In this document: positions 1 through 9,047 of the stretch, piece after piece
Numbering within the stretch: the stretch's first letter is position 1
Layout: the number at the start of each line of letters is the position of its first letter
NCBI GenBank assembly: GCA_039930985.1
Contig: JBDTSV010000180.1
Location: 1 to 34,840, forward strand
Direction: 5' to 3'
Source of the DNA: CADEED01 sp039930985
Lineage (GTDB): Bacteria; Pseudomonadota; Gammaproteobacteria; Steroidobacterales; Steroidobacteraceae
Length of the DNA stretch: 34,840 nt
Notes under the pieces: model-generated
Databases searched by the model: none
What the model was told of the DNA's origin: nothing
The model's input: the letters and a program-made list of their open reading frames with translations, nothing else
Made by a program: the position numbers and the translations under genes

Positions 1-167
1 GCGGCGATGGCGAAGCCGACGTGAATCCGAATCCGGTGGTCTGGTGTCACAGCTTCGGCGGCGGTCGCGTGTTTTACAGCGGTCTCGGCCACACTGCCGA
101 GTCGTACAACGAGCCGTACATGATCAACCTGATCACCGGCGGACTTCGCTACGCTGTCGGCAAGTAG
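1..167 (+). CDS. ThuA-like domain protein, C-terminal fragment
   Basis: Only the last 54 codons are in the window; the reading frame enters at base 3 and stops with TAG at 165-167. The visible part reads PVVWCHSFGGGRVFYSGLGH, then YNEPYMINLITGGLRYAVGK. This matches the end of ThuA-type (trehalose-utilisation-like, glutamine-amidotransferase-fold) domains, where a Trp and a GxGRVFYxxLGH motif precede a final Gly-Gly-aromatic-Ala helix. The biochemical role of such domains is mostly unknown; they often sit in sugar-metabolism proteins. It converges on the aldo/keto reductase gene and both share the hairpin terminator between them. Nothing can be said about the N-terminus. Confidence 0.7.
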   Translation, partial: GDGEADVNPNPVVWCHSFGGGRVFYSGLGHTAESYNEPYMINLITGGLRYAVGK

Positions 168-182
168 TCAGCGCTCCTGAAA

Positions 183-217
183 AAAACGTCCGCGAGCTCA
201 TCACTCGCGGACGTTTT
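183..217. terminator. Bidirectional intrinsic terminator between convergent genes
   Basis: A perfect 14-bp inverted repeat (183-196 with 204-217, loop CTCATCA) has a GC-rich core, ACGTCCGCGAG with its complement. An A-run lies on the left flank (181-186) and a T-rich stretch on the right (214-223). It ends 15 nt after the ThuA-fragment stop and 20 nt before the aldo/keto reductase stop, so it can end transcription in both directions. Confidence 0.9.
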
Positions 218-236
218 GTTTTTGGCCGGCCGATTG

Positions 237-1217
237 CTAGGCGTCGAAATTCTGATCCCAGTACTTCTCGATGCGCGCGCGCATCGCAGCGTCGGGCATG
301 CGCCCACGCAGTGCCTCGAGGTTGTCTTCGAGATGCGCAAGCTTGGTCATGCCGGGAATCGCTGCCGTCACCGCCGGATGCGACACCACGTACTTGAGGA
401 AAATCTGGCTCCAGCTCTTCGCGCCGATTTCCCCGGCCCAATCCGGCAGATCGTCGCGGCCCGCGACGCGCGAAAACAGATTGCCATCGCGCCGACCGCC
501 GAATGGCAGATTGACGAGCACGCCGACGCGCCTGGCGAGCGCCGCCGGCAGCACCTTGTCAGCCGCGGCGCGGTTGCCGAGCGAAAAGTCGACCTGGACG
601 AAGTCGAGTGGCTGCGAATTGATGAGCTCGACCATCTGGTCGTGCTGACTACCGTTCGACGTGGTGATACCGAGGTAGCGGATCTGGCCCTTGCGCTTGA
701 GCTCGTCGAGATGCGGAAACAGGACGTCGACGCCCGTGAGGCTGTGGATCTGCACCAGATCGAGCACGTCGGTGCGCAAACGACGTTTTGACTCCTCGAT
801 CATCGCCACGCCCTCTTCCAGCTTGCCGTCGCGCGCCGTGACCTTGGTGGCGATGAAGGCCTGTTTGCGATTGCCGATGTCGGCCAGCAGTTCGCCGATC
901 GTCTGCTCGGATTGGCGATAGGCCGGCGCCGTGTCGATGACCGAGGCGCCCGCGGCCGTCAGCCCCGCGAGCACTTCGCGCCGCGCGGCGCGCTCGTCGG
1001 CTGTGGACGGACTGTAATTGTTAGTGCCGACTCCGATCGCGGCCAGGCGTTCGCCGGTCGACGGCACAACCTTGGTCAGCAGCGGAGCCGCCGGCGGCGG
1101 CCTCGGTTCGTCCCTGTCCTTCTTTGGCTTGGATTTGTCAGCAGACCAGGCGCTCACGGCCTGAATTGCCGCAAGCGTGGCGAGCCCGGCCCTGATGACG
1201 TCTCGGCGTCCGGTCAT
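237..1217 (-). CDS. Aldo/keto reductase family protein with Tat signal
   Basis: A 326-residue NAD(P)H-dependent oxidoreductase of the aldo/keto reductase superfamily (TIM barrel). The N-terminus carries a twin-arginine motif (GRRDVIRAG, Arg4-Arg5) and an Ala-rich hydrophobic stretch to about residue 25, so it is probably exported folded to the periplasm. A Lys/Pro-rich linker follows before the barrel begins near residue 48. The catalytic tetrad is visible as Asp95 and Tyr100 (VIDTAPAY), Lys125 (ATK) and His158 (QIHS). The C-terminal TAAIPGM motif resembles the cofactor-binding end of the family. It overlaps the upstream VOC gene by 4 bp (ATGA), so the two are translationally coupled. The substrate is unknown. 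Confidence 0.85.
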   Translation of the reverse strand: MTGRRDVIRAGLATLAAIQAVSAWSADKSKPKKDRDEPRPPPAAPLLTKVVPSTGERLAAIGVGTNNYSPSTADERAARREVLAGLTAAGASVIDTAPAYRQSEQTIGELLADIGNRKQAFIATKVTARDGKLEEGVAMIEESKRRLRTDVLDLVQIHSLTGVDVLFPHLDELKRKGQIRYLGITTSNGSQHDQMVELINSQPLDFVQVDFSLGNRAAADKVLPAALARRVGVLVNLPFGGRRDGNLFSRVAGRDDLPDWAGEIGAKSWSQIFLKYVVSHPAVTAAIPGMTKLAHLEDNLEALRGRMPDAAMRARIEKYWDQNFDA

Positions 1218-2197
1218 TTCTTCCTCCGCGCGGTTTTCGATTTCCGGGATGGCGACTTGGCCTTGGCCTTGCCTTTTGATTTCGCTTTGGTCTTGACCTT
1301 CACTTTCGATTTCTTCTTCACGACTTTTTTCATCGGCGATTTTTTCTTCGCCGCCTTGGCCTTCACCTTGACCGGCTTCGCTCTTGCCTTTGGTTTCGGT
1401 TTGGACGACGCCATCGCCGTCGCCGCGGGCGGGAACGAGTGGATTGCGAATCCAGCGCCGGCTGGGTCGATCAACGAGGCGATGCGGCTGCCGCCGGGCA
1501 CATCCATGGGAGGAACCAGACCTGTCGCTCCGACGGTCATCGCGAGCTTGAAACCTTCATCGGTGCTCGGCACGTGCACGTATGGCATCCAGTTTGGCGG
1601 TGCCGGCCAATCCGGTGGCTTGATGTACATGCCGCCGCGCTGCACGCCGTTCGCGCCGAAGATCAGGTAGATCCCCGTCGGCCCCATGTCCATACGCTCC
1701 ATGGCATCCCAGCCGAACAAACCGCTGTAGAAGGCAAAGGCCGCTTCGTTGTCGCTGGTGGCGAGTTCGTGCCACGTGAACGTGCCGAGTGGCGGTACGC
1801 CGACGGCTTCCGGGCGCGCGTTCTCGGGATCGATGATGGCGAATACCGCACCCTGCGGATCCTTGAGTACGGCATAGCGTCCCGCGCCTTTCATGTCGCC
1901 AGGCCCCTTGACGATGGAACCGCCGGCGCGGATCGCAGCTTCGGCCGTGCTGTCGACATCGCGCGTGCCGATGTATTGCAGCCAGTGCGGCGGAACTTCT
2001 GCCGGAAGGTCGGGCGCAATATCCATGATGCCGGCCACCGGACCTGCGTCGGAGTGGCAAACGGTGTAGGCCGGATCGAGCGGCCAGGGCAGCGCTTTCC
2101 ATCCCGCGAGTTTGGTGTAGAACTTTTTTGCGCCCGGCACATCACGCGTCATCAACTGATGCCAGACGAATCGGCCACGCACGTCGACAGCTTCCAT
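1214..2197 (-). CDS. Two-domain VOC (glyoxalase-like) protein with lysine-rich tail
   Basis: A 327-residue protein with two vicinal-oxygen-chelate repeats at about residues 8-125 and 138-255. Each starts with a F.WH.L.T motif (FVWHQLMTRD, FTWHELATSD) followed by an aromatic FY..L.GW segment, as in glyoxalase/CFP-30-like proteins. Residues 264-327 form a separate low-complexity tail, roughly half lysine with Ala, Ser, Val and Pro (AKAAKKKSPMKK style), like histone H1 C-termini or bacterial nucleic-acid-binding tails. The start at 2197 has a GGAG site 8 nt upstream. The stop overlaps the aldo/keto reductase start. The enzymatic substrate is unknown; the tail suggests binding to DNA, RNA or another polyanion. 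Confidence 0.8.
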   Translation of the reverse strand: MEAVDVRGRFVWHQLMTRDVPGAKKFYTKLAGWKALPWPLDPAYTVCHSDAGPVAGIMDIAPDLPAEVPPHWLQYIGTRDVDSTAEAAIRAGGSIVKGPGDMKGAGRYAVLKDPQGAVFAIIDPENARPEAVGVPPLGTFTWHELATSDNEAAFAFYSGLFGWDAMERMDMGPTGIYLIFGANGVQRGGMYIKPPDWPAPPNWMPYVHVPSTDEGFKLAMTVGATGLVPPMDVPGGSRIASLIDPAGAGFAIHSFPPAATAMASSKPKPKARAKPVKVKAKAAKKKSPMKKVVKKKSKVKVKTKAKSKGKAKAKSPSRKSKTARRKK

Positions 2198-2220
2198 GGA
2201 CAGATCTCCGTTGGGTGACG

Positions 2221-2250
2221 AAAAAATGGGGCTCGCGATAATAGCGCGCC
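2221..2250 (-). terminator. Probable intrinsic terminator after the beta-oxidation operon
   Basis: Read on the minus strand, GGCGCGC and GCGAGCC form a 7-bp stem with one G-A mismatch and a 7-nt AT-rich loop. CCA and six T residues follow (2221-2226). It lies 24 nt after the stop of the membrane-anchored unknown gene and before the VOC ribosome-binding site. The imperfect stem makes it moderately likely. Confidence 0.5.
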
Positions 2251-2273
2251 GCCATTTCTTTTCGGACCTGCTT

Positions 2274-2993
2274 TTACGGAGTCAGTGCCTTCGCCGCGAT
2301 CTTCTTCGGATAAATTCCGACGACGGTTCCGTCCTCCTGGCGGCGCGCGAATCCGAAACCATTGGCAAGTGCCACGGAACCTTCACACAGGGTCAGCTCG
2401 GGACGCGGCGGAATCTTGACCTCGACGGTCGGGATCTCGATTTCGATCCTGGTCACCGGAACACCCAGGGCCCCGGCGATGCCGCGCAGATAAGTCTCCA
2501 GCTCTTCCTTGAAGTGTTCGCTCAAGCCCACGTCATTGCGGAGAAAATAGGCCGTAAGGTGACGCGCGAGCGGCGTCGCCTTCTGCATTTCACGCATGAC
2601 GATCGCCTGTTCGCTTTCCAGCGTCCAGAACGAGGTCTGCGCCATGTATTGACCAACGTCGGAGGGCACCGAAGGATCGTCGCCGCGAATCGGCGGCGTC
2701 ATGGCGCGCAGTACACCGTCGGCGGACAAGGTGAGTTTGGTCTCCGCCAAGTCGAGCTCGTAATTGAGCTTGGCCGGCCAGATCACCATGACCTCCGGGT
2801 TGATGCCCTTCACCTCGGGACAGGCCTTGTACCAGACCGTCACGGTGCGCTCGTGTTCGATGATGGCGCGCGTACGCATCTGCGTGACCATGACGTTGAT
2901 CGGGCTTTCTTCGGCGTCCTTCTTCATCCACCACGAATAGCCGACGGCGCCGACGGCCACGGCAACGATCAGCGCGAGCAGATTCTTGAGCAC
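2274..2993 (-). CDS. Membrane-anchored protein of unknown function
   Basis: 239 residues, not assigned to a family. Residues about 4-21 (LLALIVAVAVGAVGYSWW) form one N-terminal membrane anchor followed by Lys-Lys, so most of the protein should face the periplasm. The rest is soluble and mixed alpha/beta, with a helical stretch ending in an IEIEIPTVEVKIPP segment. The start is GTG at 2993 with GGAG 5 nt upstream. Only 10 nt separate it from the thiolase stop, so it is probably the last gene of the fatty-acid operon. Any role in fatty-acid metabolism is only inferred from position. Confidence 0.75.
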   Translation of the reverse strand: MLKNLLALIVAVAVGAVGYSWWMKKDAEESPINVMVTQMRTRAIIEHERTVTVWYKACPEVKGINPEVMVIWPAKLNYELDLAETKLTLSADGVLRAMTPPIRGDDPSVPSDVGQYMAQTSFWTLESEQAIVMREMQKATPLARHLTAYFLRNDVGLSEHFKEELETYLRGIAGALGVPVTRIEIEIPTVEVKIPPRPELTLCEGSVALANGFGFARRQEDGTVVGIYPKKIAAKALTP

Positions 2994-3003
2994 GGCAACT
3001 CCT

Positions 3004-4182
3004 TCAAAATATTTCGAAGAGGCCGGCAGCTCCCATGCCGCCGCCGATGCACATGGTAACCACCGCGAGCTTCGCGCCGCGGCGCTTGCCCTCGATGAGC
3101 GCGTGGCCCACGAGCCGGGCGCCGGTCATGCCATACGGATGGCCGACGGCGATCGCACCGCCATTCACGTTGAGCCGATCGTTGGGAATCCCGAGACGAT
3201 CAGCGCAATAGAGTACTTGTACCGCAAACGCTTCGTTGAGCTCCCACAGATCGATGTCGGAAATCTTCTTGCCAGCGCGCTCGAGCAGTTTCGGAATGGC
3301 GAATACCGGCCCGATACCCATTTCGTCGGGCTCGCAACCAGCCACGGCGAAGCCGCGGAACGCGCCCAGCGGTTTGAGTCCGAGCTTTTCCGCACGCGTG
3401 GCGCTCATGACCACGCACGCGGATGCGCCGTCCGAGAACTGGCTGGCGTTGCCCGCGGCGATCATGCCGCCAGGCGTTGCAGCGCGAATTTTCGCCACCG
3501 CGTCGTAGTTAGTATCCGGGCGGATACCTTCGTCCGCGGCGACCGTGACCTTGCGGGTCTCGAGCCGTGAATCTTTGTCCACGGCGCCCATGATCACCTC
3601 GATGGGCACGATTTCGTCGGCGAACTTGCCGGCGGCCTGGGCCGCGGCGGCACGCTGCTGGCTTTGCACGCCGTAGCGGTCCTGTGCTTCGCGCGGAATT
3701 CTGTAGCGGCTGGCCACGGTTTCGGCGGTCTGCAACATGGTCCAGTAGATTTCGGGCTTGTGCTGGTCGAGCCAGGATTCCTTGGCCATGAAGGTGTTGA
3801 GGTGTTCGTTCTGCACGCAGGAAATGGATTCCACTCCGCCCGCGACATACACCTCACCCTCGCCCGCCATGATGCGTTGCGCCGCCAGCGCGATCGTTTG
3901 CAGCCCCGAAGAGCAATAGCGATTCACCGTCATTCCGGAGGTGGTGACCGGACATCCGGCGCGCAGCGCGATCTGGCGCGCGATGTTGAAGCCGGTGGCG
4001 CCTTCGGGGTTGGCGCAGCCCATGAGCACGTCTTCGACTGCCGCCGATTCGAGCTTCGCCCGCTCGATGGCGTGTTGGACCGCGTGCGCGCCCAACGTGG
4101 CGCCATGCGTGAGATTGAAGGACCCGCGCCAGGACTTGGCGAGCGCGGTGCGCGCGGTGGAAACGATGACGGCATCAACCAC
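3004..4182 (-). CDS. Acetyl-CoA acyltransferase (thiolase)
   Basis: This enzyme cleaves 3-ketoacyl-CoA with CoA in the last step of beta-oxidation. With GTG at 4182 as start it has 392 residues, the normal thiolase length, and begins MVDAVIVSTART like its relatives. An AAGGGGAAG ribosome site precedes this GTG; the longer ATG frame from 4212 would add ten unusual residues. The catalytic residues are Cys90 (NRYCSSGLQ), His348 (VGHPYGMTG) and Cys378 (MCIGGG), and the NEAF motif is present. It overlaps the stop of the bifunctional hydratase/dehydrogenase gene by 8 bp, the usual pairing of the two subunits of the fatty-acid oxidation complex. Confidence 0.9.
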   Translation of the reverse strand: MVDAVIVSTARTALAKSWRGSFNLTHGATLGAHAVQHAIERAKLESAAVEDVLMGCANPEGATGFNIARQIALRAGCPVTTSGMTVNRYCSSGLQTIALAAQRIMAGEGEVYVAGGVESISCVQNEHLNTFMAKESWLDQHKPEIYWTMLQTAETVASRYRIPREAQDRYGVQSQQRAAAAQAAGKFADEIVPIEVIMGAVDKDSRLETRKVTVAADEGIRPDTNYDAVAKIRAATPGGMIAAGNASQFSDGASACVVMSATRAEKLGLKPLGAFRGFAVAGCEPDEMGIGPVFAIPKLLERAGKKISDIDLWELNEAFAVQVLYCADRLGIPNDRLNVNGGAIAVGHPYGMTGARLVGHALIEGKRRGAKLAVVTMCIGGGMGAAGLFEIF

Positions 4183-6295
4183 GGCGCTTCCCCTTTGGCG
4201 GCGCATCTTCAAAGGTCTTTCCGGCTACCGCGAGCTGCCTGAGGAGCCTTGCGGGTTTCCAGAACCCGGGCTCCGCATGCTTGTTAGCGGCGAATTCCTT
4301 CATGCGCCGCACCACCATGGGCAGACCCACGCGGCCGGCATAGAACATGGGGCCGCCGCGCTGCAGCGGAAATCCGTAGCCCGCGAGATACACGACGTCG
4401 ATGTCGGAGGCGCGTTCGGCGATTCCTTCCTCGAGAAGGCGCGCGCCCTCATTGACCAGCGCATACAACAGCCGGTCGACGATTTCGGCATCGGCGATCT
4501 TTCGCGGCTCGACCTTCAGCGACTTGCGCTCCTCGGCAATGATCTTGTCGATGACGGGATCCGCGATGGCATCGCGCCGGCCCGGTTCGTAGCGATACCA
4601 GCCGAGCCCGGCCTTCTGGCCGAAACGGCCGAGCTCGCACACGCGATCGGCGATGCGCATCTTGCGTTGCTTGGGATGTTCCTCGTAGTGGCGCTTGCGG
4701 ATGTGCCAGCTGATGTCATTGCCGGCGAGGTCGGACATTCGGAAAGGACCCATGGCGAAACCAAACTTCTCGATGGCCGCATCCACCTGCCGGGGCGATG
4801 CGCCCTCTTCCAGCAGCAACAATGCCTGCTGCGAGTATTTGTTGATCATGCGATTGCCGATGAAACCATCACACACGCCGGAAACCACGGCGGTCTTGCC
4901 GATGCGGCGTGCCAGCGCCATGACGGTGGCGAGCACGTCCGGGCGTGTCTTCTTCGCGCGGACCACCTCGAGCAGCTTCATGATGTTGGCGGGGCTGAAG
5001 AAGTGCATGCCGAGCACGTCACCCGGGCGTTTGGTGAATGCGGCGATACGGTTCACATCCAGCGTCGAAGTGTTGGTGGCGAGGATCGCACCGCGTTTCA
5101 CGACCGCGTCCAGCGCGCGGAACACCGACTTCTTGACCGCGAGATCTTCGAACACGGCTTCGATGACCAGGTCGGCGCTTGCGGCTGCGGCGTAGTCGAG
5201 CGACGGCGTGATCAGCTTGCCGCGCTTCTCGGCGTCCTCGGGCTTCATCTTGCCCTTGGCCACTGCCCCTTCGTACTGCTTGCGGATGCCGGCGATGCCG
5301 CGGTCGAGTGCTTCCTGCTTCGCCTCGAGCACGGTGACCGGAATGCCGGCGTTGGCGAAATTCATCGCGATGCCACCGCCCATGGTGCCGGCACCAACTA
5401 CCGCGATCGAAGAAATCTTTCTCTGCGGTGTCTGGTCGGTCAGGCCCGCGACTTTCGAAGCGGCGCGCTCAGCGAAGAATGCGTGACGCAAGGCTTTAGA
5501 TTCGTCGCTGACCATGAGCGCGCTGAACAGCTGCTGCTCGGTGGCGATTCCGGCGTCGAACCCCTGCGTGACCGAGGCGCCGACCGCGTCCAGCGCGCGC
5601 ATGGGTACCGTCAATCCGCGCGATACCGCAGCCACGCTGGTCCTGGCGAACTGCAGGAAGGCTTCCGCCTGCGGATGCTTGCACGGCAGATCGTGCACGC
5701 GCCGGATCGGCCTGGCTTCCTTGATCAGGCCCGCGGCGAAGTCACGTGCCGCGACTTCGAGTGAGTCTTTCGCAATCACATCGAACAGTGCCGTGCCGTT
5801 GAACATGGACGCCGGCACCGTGGCGCCGGAGACGATCATGTTGACCGCGGCTTCGAGTCCGACGAGCCGCGGGAAGCGCTGCGTGCCACCGGCGCCGGGA
5901 ATGAGTCCAAGCTTCACTTCGGGGAATGCGATCTTGGCGTCCGCCAATGCGACGCGATAGTGACAACCCAGCGCCAGCTCGAGCCCACCGCCCATGCAGG
6001 CGCCGCGGATGGCGGCGATGACGGGCTTGGAAGCTGCTTCGAGCGCGTCCACGACCGCCGGCAGGAACGGCGTCGCATAAAACGCGCCACCGACGAATTC
6101 CTTGATGTCGGCGCCGCTCGAAAACGCGCGGTCGTTGCCCATGAGCACCACCGCGCGAACCTTCACGTCGGCGAGCGCACGATCTAGTGCCGCGACGATT
6201 CCCGCCCGCAGCGCCTGCGACAACGGGTTCAACGGTGGATTGTTCATCGCCAGCCACGCGATGCCCTTGTCGACTTTGTAGCGGATCACCGTCAT
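4175..6295 (-). CDS. Bifunctional enoyl-CoA hydratase / 3-hydroxyacyl-CoA dehydrogenase (FadB/FadJ type)
   Basis: 706 residues, close to the FadB/FadJ length. Residues 1-190 form a crotonase fold with both glutamates expected for hydratase activity, Glu106 (GGGLELALG) and Glu126 (FPEVKLGLIPGAGGTQR). A Rossmann motif follows at about 301 (VGAGTMGGGIAMNFA) for NAD binding. The dehydrogenase signature LGMHFFSPANIMKLLEVV and two C-terminal dehydrogenase domains complete it. It would hydrate enoyl-CoA and oxidise the product to 3-ketoacyl-CoA, which the overlapping thiolase gene product then cleaves. The start ATG at 6295 gives the canonical N-terminus. A 56-nt gap with a small 6-bp GC hairpin (6315-6330) separates it from the MATE gene. 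Confidence 0.92.
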   Translation of the reverse strand: MTVIRYKVDKGIAWLAMNNPPLNPLSQALRAGIVAALDRALADVKVRAVVLMGNDRAFSSGADIKEFVGGAFYATPFLPAVVDALEAASKPVIAAIRGACMGGGLELALGCHYRVALADAKIAFPEVKLGLIPGAGGTQRFPRLVGLEAAVNMIVSGATVPASMFNGTALFDVIAKDSLEVAARDFAAGLIKEARPIRRVHDLPCKHPQAEAFLQFARTSVAAVSRGLTVPMRALDAVGASVTQGFDAGIATEQQLFSALMVSDESKALRHAFFAERAASKVAGLTDQTPQRKISSIAVVGAGTMGGGIAMNFANAGIPVTVLEAKQEALDRGIAGIRKQYEGAVAKGKMKPEDAEKRGKLITPSLDYAAAASADLVIEAVFEDLAVKKSVFRALDAVVKRGAILATNTSTLDVNRIAAFTKRPGDVLGMHFFSPANIMKLLEVVRAKKTRPDVLATVMALARRIGKTAVVSGVCDGFIGNRMINKYSQQALLLLEEGASPRQVDAAIEKFGFAMGPFRMSDLAGNDISWHIRKRHYEEHPKQRKMRIADRVCELGRFGQKAGLGWYRYEPGRRDAIADPVIDKIIAEERKSLKVEPRKIADAEIVDRLLYALVNEGARLLEEGIAERASDIDVVYLAGYGFPLQRGGPMFYAGRVGLPMVVRRMKEFAANKHAEPGFWKPARLLRQLAVAGKTFEDAPPKGKRRG

Positions 6296-6351
6296 GGCTG
6301 GATCATAGGCACGGCGACGCTCGCGCGTCGATCAGGCAAGTCCTGCGAAAT

Positions 6352-7773
6352 CTAGAGGCGCATCAATCGCCAGGCGCCGTGGCGCCAGCGCCAGAACATG
6401 CTGCAGCCTAACAACGTGCAGTAAATCATCAGGGCGAGCCACCCGCCCTTGGCACCGAGCCCGTACTGTGGCAGGCCATCGATCCAGCCCTGCCCGGGCG
6501 CGAAGATCAAGGTGTGCGCCAGCGGCACGAACAGGAACCACGACAGGCACAGCGCGGTTGCTGCGGGCACGCGCGTATCGCCGGCGCCACGAAGGCAGAA
6601 ACTCGAACCGCAGTAGAGGCCGTCGAAAATCTGGTACGCCGCCGCGGGCCACAACAGCACCAGGCCCAGCGCCACGACATCCGCGGCCGACGCACCGCCA
6701 CTGCTCACGAACAACGGCAGAAGCCACGGACCCACGATGAGCAGCAGCACGGCGATCAGCGCCATCTGCGCTGCGCACATCGCGATCACCACGTTACCCA
6801 GTCGATTGGCCCAGTCGCGACTCCCGACACCGATGGATTGTCCAACCAGCGTCGTGCCCGCGAGCGCCACGCCGATGGTCGGCATGTACGCGAGCGAGGT
6901 CAGTGCCATGACGATCTGCGTGGCGGCCGCACCAGTGGCGCCGGTTTGCGCAATCATCATCTGCGACAACGCCAGGCCGAGCACGTCGGCGCCATACATC
7001 ACGCCGATGGGCAGCCCGACCAGCAGCTGCGCGCGGATCACCGGCCAACTCGGGCGCCACATCAACTTCGAACGGTACAGCCGGCCGATATCACCGCGCA
7101 GGAACAGCGCCATTGCCACCGACACACCGACGATCTGCGCCACGTTCGTGGCCCAGGCCGAACCCTTCATTCCCATGCCGAGCTCGAACATGAACAACTG
7201 GTTGAGGATGGCGTTGGTGATCGTAGTGGTCAGTACGATGGCCATCGTGAAGCGCACCGCGGATATGCCATTGAAAAAACCCATGGCGGCCCAGCCCATC
7301 GAACCAATGAACGCGCCACCCATGCGCGGCATCCAGTATTCGAGCGCGAGCGACTCGACGTGCGGATCGAGTCCGAACGGGTGCAGCAGGAATCGCCCGG
7401 AGAACGCCAGGCCGAGAAATATCGGCACCATGGCGAGCGCGGCCCACAACGCATTCCACAGAGCGCGCGAAGCACGTGCGCCGCGCCGGCCGCCGTGCGC
7501 CTGGGCAACGAAGGTTTGTACCGCGAGGCCCACGCCGCCAAACAACAGGATGGCGCAGGTCAGGATCCAGTAGATAGCTCCCATCGCCGCCACGGCATCG
7601 GTGGACAGGCGGCCGATGAACCACAGGTCGGTGAGGTTGAGCAACGCCTGCACGGCGTTGGTAGCCATGAGCGGCGCGGCGAGCTTGAACACCTCGCGCA
7701 GATCGACGTGCGGCAAACCCGCGGCGTCGACGCGCCGTGCGGGCAGCGCCGAACCGAACACCGGCAGGCTCAC
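6352..7773 (-). CDS. MATE family efflux transporter
   Basis: 473 residues with twelve or so hydrophobic segments and the two-bundle layout of MATE/DinF-type exporters. The first half begins with LAAPLMATNAVQALLNLTDLWFIGRLSTDAVAAMG, the typical TM1-TM2 signature, and similar LVGLPIGVMYG and GTTLVGQSIGVGS segments start the second half. Such pumps export cationic drugs or metabolites with a sodium or proton gradient; the substrate here cannot be read. The start is GTG at 7773, overlapping the stop of the upstream transporter gene by 4 bp (GTGA). Confidence 0.85.
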   Translation of the reverse strand: MSLPVFGSALPARRVDAAGLPHVDLREVFKLAAPLMATNAVQALLNLTDLWFIGRLSTDAVAAMGAIYWILTCAILLFGGVGLAVQTFVAQAHGGRRGARASRALWNALWAALAMVPIFLGLAFSGRFLLHPFGLDPHVESLALEYWMPRMGGAFIGSMGWAAMGFFNGISAVRFTMAIVLTTTITNAILNQLFMFELGMGMKGSAWATNVAQIVGVSVAMALFLRGDIGRLYRSKLMWRPSWPVIRAQLLVGLPIGVMYGADVLGLALSQMMIAQTGATGAAATQIVMALTSLAYMPTIGVALAGTTLVGQSIGVGSRDWANRLGNVVIAMCAAQMALIAVLLLIVGPWLLPLFVSSGGASAADVVALGLVLLWPAAAYQIFDGLYCGSSFCLRGAGDTRVPAATALCLSWFLFVPLAHTLIFAPGQGWIDGLPQYGLGAKGGWLALMIYCTLLGCSMFWRWRHGAWRLMRL

Positions 7774-9047
7774 GACGGGCTCGCGGCCGGGCTTCCCGCG
7801 TGTTGTCGCCGCTCGAATCCGTTACCGAGAAAACGCATCAGCCCCATGAGCACCACGCATAGCGCCGCGCACACCCACGCAATTCCGACGAGCCCGATGC
7901 CGGCGACCAGCGGATAGAGCAACTGCGCGATCGTGTCGGAGCCCCGGTGCAGCACCGTGTCGATGAGACTCTTGCTCTTGAACTTGCTCTCCGGATTCAG
8001 GACGGTGAACAGCATCTCGCGCGGTGGCTTGCCGAGGCCATAGTCCGCCGCGCGACGCAGCACCTGCGTGGCGAGAAAAATCGTGGCGGTGGGATACAGC
8101 GCCATGACGACGAAACTGGCACCGATGACCACCGGCATGGCCGAGAGGCTGGTGAGCACGCTTCCCTGGCGCGTGAGCCAGGTGACGACCACCGCCTGGA
8201 ACACCAGCGCCAGCACGTTGACCCAGGTTTCCATGTCAGCGAACAGCGCGGCGCGATCGGCCAGCGAGTGGTAGTTCGCCGCCACCAGCTTGCCCTGCTC
8301 GCTGTACATGAAGCCGCCGATGATCTGCCCGGCGACGATGATCCCGGCGATGCCCAGTAGATAGGGAGAACGCACCAGGCGCCGAAGGTCGTCGGCGGCC
8401 CGGCCGCCCACCGGAATCTTTGCATCGGGCACGGCGCCCCCGTCCGGCATGCGGCGCAACGAGCGGCGCGCCAGCGCCGCCAGCAACGCCGAACCCATGA
8501 TGAAAGCGCAGGCCATGACGATGAGGGGCGCCGGGCCGACTTCGTGCACGAAGCCCGAGACCAGTCGCGGCCCGAGGATGGCGCCGGCACTGCCGCCGGC
8601 CGCGACGTAACCGTAGAAACGCTTGGCGAGCTCCGGCCGCCAGACGTCCGCCATCGAGCTCCAGTAGATGGAGATCAGGTAGAGATTGGCGACGCTCACG
8701 GCGACGAAATACACGAACGCCACGGTGCGATCGCGCGGATACATCGTGAGCGCCACGCTCAGGCACAGGAACACGAGCACGAACGGAGTCGACACGACCC
8801 AGGGCAAGGTGCCGCGAGAGGTGCGCGCGACCAGCCACCAATACACCGGCAACAGCGCAACTGCGCACAGCAACACCGTGGAGAAGAGGATGTCGTTGTA
8901 TTGCACGCCGACTTCGAGCGCGAGCGCTTCACGCATCGGCCGCAGCGTGTAATAGCCGCACATCAGGCAAAAGAAGCCGGCGGCCGCCGTGAACAACGCC
9001 CGCCGTTCTTCCCGGCCGACCGGGACGTTCGGCGACGGCGTGCTCAC
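7770..9047 (-). CDS. MFS / NTP-NDP exchange transporter-like membrane protein
   Basis: 425 residues with about twelve membrane helices. The sequence from GYYTLRPMREALAL through YLISIYWSSMADVWRPELAKRFYGYVAAGGSAGAILGP resembles the Npt1/Npt2 (ATP/ADP translocase-like) group and related MFS proteins, which carry the RP.R and G..G..G.A.G.I motifs. I placed the start at GTG 9047, which overlaps the MaoC gene stop as GTGA. An upstream ATG in the same frame would only add residues read through the MaoC gene. It overlaps the MATE gene by 4 bp. Substrate specificity is unproven. Confidence 0.7.
   Translation of the reverse strand: MSTPSPNVPVGREERRALFTAAAGFFCLMCGYYTLRPMREALALEVGVQYNDILFSTVLLCAVALLPVYWWLVARTSRGTLPWVVSTPFVLVFLCLSVALTMYPRDRTVAFVYFVAVSVANLYLISIYWSSMADVWRPELAKRFYGYVAAGGSAGAILGPRLVSGFVHEVGPAPLIVMACAFIMGSALLAALARRSLRRMPDGGAVPDAKIPVGGRAADDLRRLVRSPYLLGIAGIIVAGQIIGGFMYSEQGKLVAANYHSLADRAALFADMETWVNVLALVFQAVVVTWLTRQGSVLTSLSAMPVVIGASFVVMALYPTATIFLATQVLRRAADYGLGKPPREMLFTVLNPESKFKSKSLIDTVLHRGSDTIAQLLYPLVAGIGLVGIAWVCAALCVVLMGLMRFLGNGFERRQHAGSPAASPS

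Noticed and set aside
3941..5764. Long plus-strand open frame opposite the hydratase/dehydrogenase and thiolase genes
   Set aside because: It is the antisense shadow of well-supported genes in GC-rich DNA; the translation is Arg/Ala/Asp/His-rich with no domain.
6315..6330. CGACGC/GCGTCG hairpin as terminator of the MATE transcript
   Set aside because: Only a 6-bp stem and no T-run on the minus strand; the transcript may continue into the beta-oxidation operon.
6514..7917. Plus-strand frame of over 460 codons opposite the MATE gene
   Set aside because: The translation is dominated by His, Arg, Gln and Gly, typical of an antisense frame; the MATE protein on the other strand is convincing.
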